From assembly GCF_954871325.1 (NCBI RefSeq), contig NC_088779.1:29434623-29498622 (forward strand): a stretch of DNA of 64,000 bases, read 5' to 3'. Position numbers and translations under genes: made by a program. Origin of the DNA: Gordionus sp. m RMFG-2023 (lineage: Eukaryota; Nematomorpha; Gordioida; Chordodea; Parachordodidae). Position 1 is the stretch's first letter. Each line of letters begins with the position of its first letter. Of the stretch, positions 63,660 through 64,000 are shown piece after piece. The notes beneath the pieces are model-generated. The model had not been told where the DNA came from, searched no databases, and saw nothing but the letters and a program-made list of their open reading frames with translations.

Positions 63660-63960
63660 GCAGACCCGGTTCCCTTGCCGGACCGTATTTTAATTTTTTT
63701 AATACACCCGGGCAGAGCCCAAAAGTATTTTTTTAAAAACACCCGGGCCGAGCCTGATTTTTTTTAAGAAAAATTATCCGGGCCCGGCTATATATTTTAA
63801 AACCAAATATTTGAAATTAGCTAAAATCAAAAATAAATATAATTTATTTAAAAATATCCGGGAAAAATTAAATTTAAAAAAAGCCGAGCCAAGCCTAAAA
63901 ATTTCTTTAAAAAAAAATCAGGGCCGTGCCCTGCAAATTGTATCTCAGCAGGGCTCTGTT
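63660..63960. repeat. CCGGGC-rich dispersed element (reverse)
   Basis: Repeated cacccgggc(c/a)gagcc, tatccgggcccggc and gccgagccaagcc units with AT spacers, the reverse-strand counterpart of the elements at 2.4 and 16.4 kb. Just upstream, aaatccaatcttcgttgggattgagcta (63,518-63,550) matches 13,755-13,790 and 39,838-39,865. Confidence 0.55.
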
Positions 63961-64000
63961 ATTCTTCTTAAAAAAGAGAATGTTCTCTCATTAGTTTACT

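Overview
The window looks like nuclear DNA from an AT-rich, transposon-laden animal genome, probably an invertebrate. Introns appear to be of the GT-AG type. There are hAT, Tc1/mariner and Ty3/gypsy relics and a LINE family with an R2-like C-terminus. I see no operons, no rRNA or tRNA genes and no CRISPR array. I cannot name the species. Nearly everything is old mobile-element debris. The exceptions are one small multi-exon gene present in two paralogous copies, one short open frame near 7.4 kb, and a decayed C-type-lectin-like stretch.

The main architectural feature is a very large direct duplication. Sequence from about 7.77 to 30.86 kb (copy 1) returns in the same order from about 34.19 to 52.60 kb (copy 2), separated by a 3.3 kb spacer. 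The copies are old: many substitutions and indels, and insertions private to one side. Copy 1 alone carries a LINE (22.86-24.74 kb), the lectin-like segment (25.1-25.87 kb) and a 2.95 kb block (27.5-30.5 kb). Copy 2 alone carries a foldback element enclosing a LINE fragment (40.7-42.08 kb), a 2.97 kb hAT element (42.43-45.40 kb) and a small hAT-type MITE (49.74-50.10 kb). Both copies share a Ty3/gypsy relic.

Inside the duplication, both copies hold matching plus-strand exons of 27, 57 and 30 nt, followed by a last exon with a stop. All are in phase 1. The first three have lengths divisible by three and intact splice dinucleotides, and the only length change between paralogs is one whole codon. 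In copy 2 a tandem duplication adds a likely 9-nt exon twice. This resembles the micro-exon genes of parasitic flatworms, or other secreted proteins built from symmetric micro-exons. It is the most promising new biology here. I did not find its first exon.

Layout: 0-0.5 kb foldback element; 0.7-3.8 kb composite repeat with a hAT-like relic; 3.9-5.7 kb LINE; 5.9-7.4 kb repeat debris; 7.4 kb short minus-strand ORF; 7.8-30.9 kb duplication copy 1; 30.9-34.2 kb spacer with MITEs; 34.2-52.6 kb duplication copy 2; 52.6-54.9 kb AT-rich debris with LINE scraps; 54.9-57.0 kb hAT element with a second hAT nested in it, both with 8-bp target duplications; 57.5-60.1 kb Ty3/gypsy fossil; 60.4-60.7 kb Tc1/mariner fragment; 61-64 kb repeat debris.
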